Assembly: GCA_020723785.1 (NCBI GenBank)
Contig: DYIH01000131.1
Coordinates: 1-5,135, forward strand
Length of the DNA stretch: 5,135 nt
Direction: 5' to 3'
Source: Thermaerobacter marianensis
Lineage (GTDB): Bacteria; Bacillota; Sulfobacillia; DYIH01
Each line of letters begins with the position of its first letter. Positions within the stretch are counted from its first letter, which is position 1. Shown one piece after another: positions 1 to 5,135 of the stretch. The notes below the pieces were generated by a model. It did not search any database. It was not told where the DNA came from and saw only the letters and a list, made by a program, of their open reading frames with translations. Position numbers and translations under genes: made by a program.

Positions 1-52
1 CTGCGCCTTGGTCAATTACCGTGAGCAGCTACACCGGTACGTAGAGACCCAT
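1..52 (-). CDS. 5' end of an unidentified gene leaving the window, with TAG at codon 8
   Basis: After the stop of the small membrane-protein gene there is a good ribosome site (AAAGGGGGTG, five bases before an ATG at 50-52). The frame reads MGLYVPV, then TAG at 29-31, then LLTVIDQGA to the window edge. The 21-bp gap to the preceding gene and the ribosome site suggest a second gene of the same operon. Either the reading frame is only seven codons long, or the TAG is an error or is read through, or the true start lies further downstream. Only nine codons are visible after the TAG, so nothing can be said about product or family. Low confidence as a real coding region. Confidence 0.3.
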
Positions 53-73
53 GTTCGCACCCCCTTTCTCGAT

Positions 74-217
74 TTAGCCGCTCCCCCTGCTCACGAAGTC
101 GCTGATGCCCCAGAGGGTGTAGCTGATGATCATGATCACCAATGAAAGCAGGAAGATCAGAGGAATGTTGTCGTAGAGTTTCTGCATCCCCGGGACCGGC
201 TCTTGGTTGTCAGCCAT
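74..217 (-). CDS. Small single-pass membrane protein, 47 residues
   Basis: The ORF begins with ATG at 215-217 and ends with TAA. A strong purine-rich ribosome site (AAGGAGGGGGG) lies about eight to twelve bases upstream. The protein has a short polar N-terminus (MADNQEPVPGMQKLYDN), one hydrophobic segment at about residues 18-36 (starting IPLIFLLSLVIM, then SYTLWG), and a short polar tail (SDFVSRGSG). It has no signal-peptidase site, cysteine or heme ligand pattern, so a single inner-membrane anchor is expected. I do not recognise the family with certainty. Size, topology and position first in an operon divergent from a CRP/FNR regulator resemble the small accessory subunits of respiratory oxidases or transporters, but that is inference. 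It is too short for many gene finders, yet start, ribosome site and composition support a real gene. Confidence 0.72.
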   Translation of the reverse strand: MADNQEPVPGMQKLYDNIPLIFLLSLVIMIISYTLWGISDFVSRGSG

Positions 218-263
218 ACGAAACACCCCCCTCCTTTTTGCGCGAGTAATCCCACGCTCAGTC

Positions 264-294
264 TAGATACCAAGAACCAAGACCGCCGTGACAA
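264..294 (-). promoter_or_regulatory. Predicted leftward sigma70-type promoter for the small membrane-protein operon
   Basis: On the minus strand, TTGTCA (289-294) resembles a -35 box and TATCTA (264-269) a -10 box, with a 19-base spacer. TG one base before the -10 box gives an extended -10 that could compensate for the long spacer. Transcription would begin near 257, about 40 bases before the start codon. The CRP-type site would then be centred near -60. Confidence 0.35.
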
Positions 295-306
295 GGCTCA
301 CTTAAT

Positions 307-328
307 TTTTGTGACGATAATCACGATA
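307..328. promoter_or_regulatory. Probable CRP/FNR-family binding site (TTGTGA-N6-TCACGA)
   Basis: The half-sites TTGTGA (309-314) and TCACGA (321-326) flank six bases, matching the CRP-type consensus TGTGA-N6-TCACA with one mismatch. The centre (317/318) lies about 60 bases upstream of the start predicted for the leftward promoter, the usual class I activator distance, and about 73 bases upstream of the start predicted for the rightward promoter. The neighbouring regulator has the Arg-Glu-x-x-x-Arg recognition residues expected to read TGTGA, so it is the likeliest ligand. This is prediction from sequence; the related HcpR and CRP regulators bind similar sites. Confidence 0.5.
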
Positions 329-354
329 TTTTTGTGTCCGGGCGGCTGACCGCG

Positions 355-384
355 TTGCTGGCCACCCGGTGCGGGGGTTATGAT
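355..384 (+). promoter_or_regulatory. Predicted rightward sigma70-type promoter for the regulator gene
   Basis: TTGCTG (355-360) and TATGAT (379-384) are separated by 18 bases and are good matches to -35 and -10 boxes. Transcription would start near 391, about 33 bases before the ATG at 424. This supports translation from 424 rather than from the GTG at 334. The CRP-type repeat upstream suggests autoregulation. Confidence 0.4.
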
Positions 385-401
385 AATTCTTGGGTGCATC
401 C

Positions 402-414
402 GGAGGGAAGGGGG
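402..414 (+). promoter_or_regulatory. Ribosome-binding site of the CRP/FNR-family gene
   Basis: The purine run GGAGGGAAGGGGG ends nine bases before the ATG at 424. It sets the start there, with the ATG at 430 as second choice, and not at the GTG at 334, which has no such sequence before it. Confidence 0.6.
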
Positions 415-423
415 CGTGCCGGC

Positions 424-1188
424 ATGGGCATGTTGGACTGGCTCGGGAGAATACCGATGTTTGCCGGGCTTCCCCATCCGGCCCTGACCGAGCTGGCCCG
501 TGTCGTGCATCGCAAGCGCGTTCCTGCCCGGCACACCCTCTTTTACGAAGGCGACCCCGTGACCACCCTGTATTGCATCCACCATGGCCGCATCCGCATC
601 GACGTGACCATGGAAGACGGTGGGGAGAACACCATCAACATCCTCGGGGACGGGGAGTTCTTTCCTCACACCGGCCTTCTGCCGGGCGGCACCTATCCCG
701 CCACGGCCACCACCATGGTGGAAACCGAGCTGGCGGCCATCCTGCGCGATGACCTGGTCCAGTTGGTGCGACAGAATCCGGAAATCGCGTACCATCTCCT
801 ACTGGAGATGGGCAGGCGGGCCGAGATACTGCAGAGCCGCGTGCGCGAGCTGACGCAGCGCGACCTCCGGCTGCGCGTACTGTGCGTTCTCATGCGCCTG
901 GCCAGGATGCGCCTCCGCAACGGTGAAATCCCCCACCCTGTCCCGGATGGAACAGGCCTCGATTTCCACCTGACCCATGAGGAACTGGCACGGCTCTCGG
1001 GGGGTGCCCGTGAAAGCATCAGCCGCATCCTCGCCGACCTGAAGCGCGAGGGGATCGTGCTGCAATCCTCCCAGGGCCGGCTCGTGATCAACTACGGCCA
1101 ACTGGAGAACGCGATCGCCAACTCCCGCGTCTGCCCGCTGATCCCGGCGACCGCACCGGGGCATTCGTTCGAATCGATAGATCAATAG
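424..1188 (+). CDS. CRP/FNR-family transcriptional regulator
   Basis: The 254-residue protein has the family layout: an N-terminal cyclic-nucleotide-type beta-roll (about 10-118), a dimerisation helix (about 118-150), and a C-terminal winged helix-turn-helix (about 183-222). The recognition helix reads GARESISRILADL, carrying the Arg-Glu...Arg triad CRP uses to read TGTGA plus the Ser-Arg typical of FNR. In the sensor domain the stretch GDGEFFPHTGLL then PATATTM replaces the CRP phosphate-binding Gly-Glu and Arg-Ser, so cAMP binding is unlikely. There is no N-terminal cysteine cluster; the three cysteines (51, 154, 237) are scattered, so an FNR-type iron-sulfur sensor is not supported. The effector is unknown. 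Start chosen from the ribosome site and promoter; the GTG at 334 would add 30 residues of low family likeness. Divergent to the small membrane-protein gene, convergent with gyrA. Stop is TAG. Confidence 0.9.
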   Translation: MGMLDWLGRIPMFAGLPHPALTELARVVHRKRVPARHTLFYEGDPVTTLYCIHHGRIRIDVTMEDGGENTINILGDGEFFPHTGLLPGGTYPATATTMVETELAAILRDDLVQLVRQNPEIAYHLLLEMGRRAEILQSRVRELTQRDLRLRVLCVLMRLARMRLRNGEIPHPVPDGTGLDFHLTHEELARLSGGARESISRILADLKREGIVLQSSQGRLVINYGQLENAIANSRVCPLIPATAPGHSFESIDQ

Positions 1189-1210
1189 GAGCCTTGCTCC
1201 GCGCTCCGCT
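1188..1210. other. 22-bp convergent gap with a weak hairpin
   Basis: The regulator (TAG at 1186-1188) and gyrA (TAG at 1211-1213) end only 22 bases apart, tail to tail. GGAGC (1188-1192) and GCTCC (1196-1200) could form a five-pair stem with a three-base loop, but no T-run follows on either strand. A canonical intrinsic terminator is therefore not visible. Read-through would give overlapping antisense transcripts over both 3' ends. Confidence 0.4.
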
Positions 1211-3670
<2,460 letters not shown>

Positions 3671-3763
3671 TCGATTCACTCCTTAAAAAAGTCACCGGCG
3701 GTAAGAGTCAGGCTTTTCCTGTTCCTGGCCTGCTTTCGCATCGTCCTTGGAAGCACGCCTCGC
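3671..3763 (-). other. gyrB-gyrA spacer
   Basis: The 93 bases between the gyrB TAG and the gyrA TTG hold the gyrA ribosome site, preceded by a run of six T. No convincing promoter or terminator is visible, so cotranscription is likely. If the TAG at 3764-3766 were read through, the frame would stay open for 23 codons (ARRASKDDAKAGQEQEKPDS, then YRR) to a TGA at 3692-3694, eight bases before the gyrA ribosome site. This may be chance in GC-rich DNA. Confidence 0.5.
3679..3684 (-). promoter_or_regulatory. Ribosome-binding site of gyrA, setting a TTG start
   Basis: AAGGAG on the minus strand lies eight bases upstream of TTG (3668-3670). The alternative GTG start at 3677-3679 shares its first G with this sequence, leaving no spacing, so translation from TTG is favoured and three N-terminal residues are removed from the longest ORF. 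Confidence 0.65.

Positions 3764-5135
<1,372 letters not shown>

Larger units (their letters stand above)
218..423. promoter_or_regulatory. Divergent intergenic regulatory region
   Basis: These 206 bases separate the start codons of the small membrane-protein gene (leftward) and the CRP/FNR-family regulator (rightward). The region is more AT-rich in its middle, around 300-335, than the genes beside it. It contains one CRP-type inverted repeat, one plausible promoter in each direction, and a purine-rich ribosome site at each end. A reading frame opening with GTG at 334 runs in frame into the regulator, but it lacks a ribosome site and would run through the predicted promoter, so I do not treat it as coding. 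Confidence 0.6.

Noticed and set aside
334..423. N-terminal extension of the regulator from a GTG at 334
   Set aside because: There is no ribosome site before 334, a promoter-like pair lies inside the extension, and a strong ribosome site precedes the ATG at 424, where family-like sequence begins.

Overview
The window is GC-rich bacterial DNA (roughly 62-65% GC by eye). It holds the end of a gyrB-gyrA operon on the minus strand, convergent with a CRP/FNR-family regulator on the plus strand. The regulator is divergent from a small membrane-protein gene and from the start of a further reading frame at the left edge. Adjacent gyrB-gyrA, a short GyrB C-terminal part without the long insert found in E. 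coli, and strong purine-rich ribosome sites fit a high-GC Firmicutes-like or deltaproteobacterial-like lineage better than a typical gammaproteobacterium. This placement is inference; no rRNA or other taxonomic marker is present.

Layout, left to right. 1-52 (-): the first codons of a gene leaving the window, with TAG as its eighth codon. 74-217 (-): a 47-residue single-pass membrane protein. 218-423: a divergent intergenic region with a CRP-type inverted repeat (TGTGA-N6-TCACG) between two plausible sigma70-type promoters. 424-1188 (+): a CRP/FNR-family activator whose recognition helix fits a TGTGA half-site. 1189-1210: a 22-bp convergent gap. 1211-3670 (-): complete gyrA. 3671-3763: the gyrB-gyrA spacer with the gyrA ribosome site. 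3764-5135 (-): the 3' two-thirds of gyrB, cut by the right edge.

GyrA and GyrB form the A2B2 DNA gyrase that introduces negative supercoils. The regulator and the small membrane-protein operon look like a separate module, probably respiratory or redox-related, with the regulator acting on the shared intergenic region and perhaps on itself.

The most unusual point is in gyrB. An in-frame TAG stands where the family has a conserved Tyr (just before IAQPPLYK), and the frame continues perfectly for 113 more residues. Directly upstream of the TAG (in coding sense) lies a stretch of about 144 bp with much lower GC and different codon use, which carries the TOPRIM metal-binding motif. A chimeric assembly or sequencing error is the simplest explanation. 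Gene conversion, remnants of a lost intervening element, and UAG read-through are the biological alternatives. No new system can be demonstrated from this window alone.
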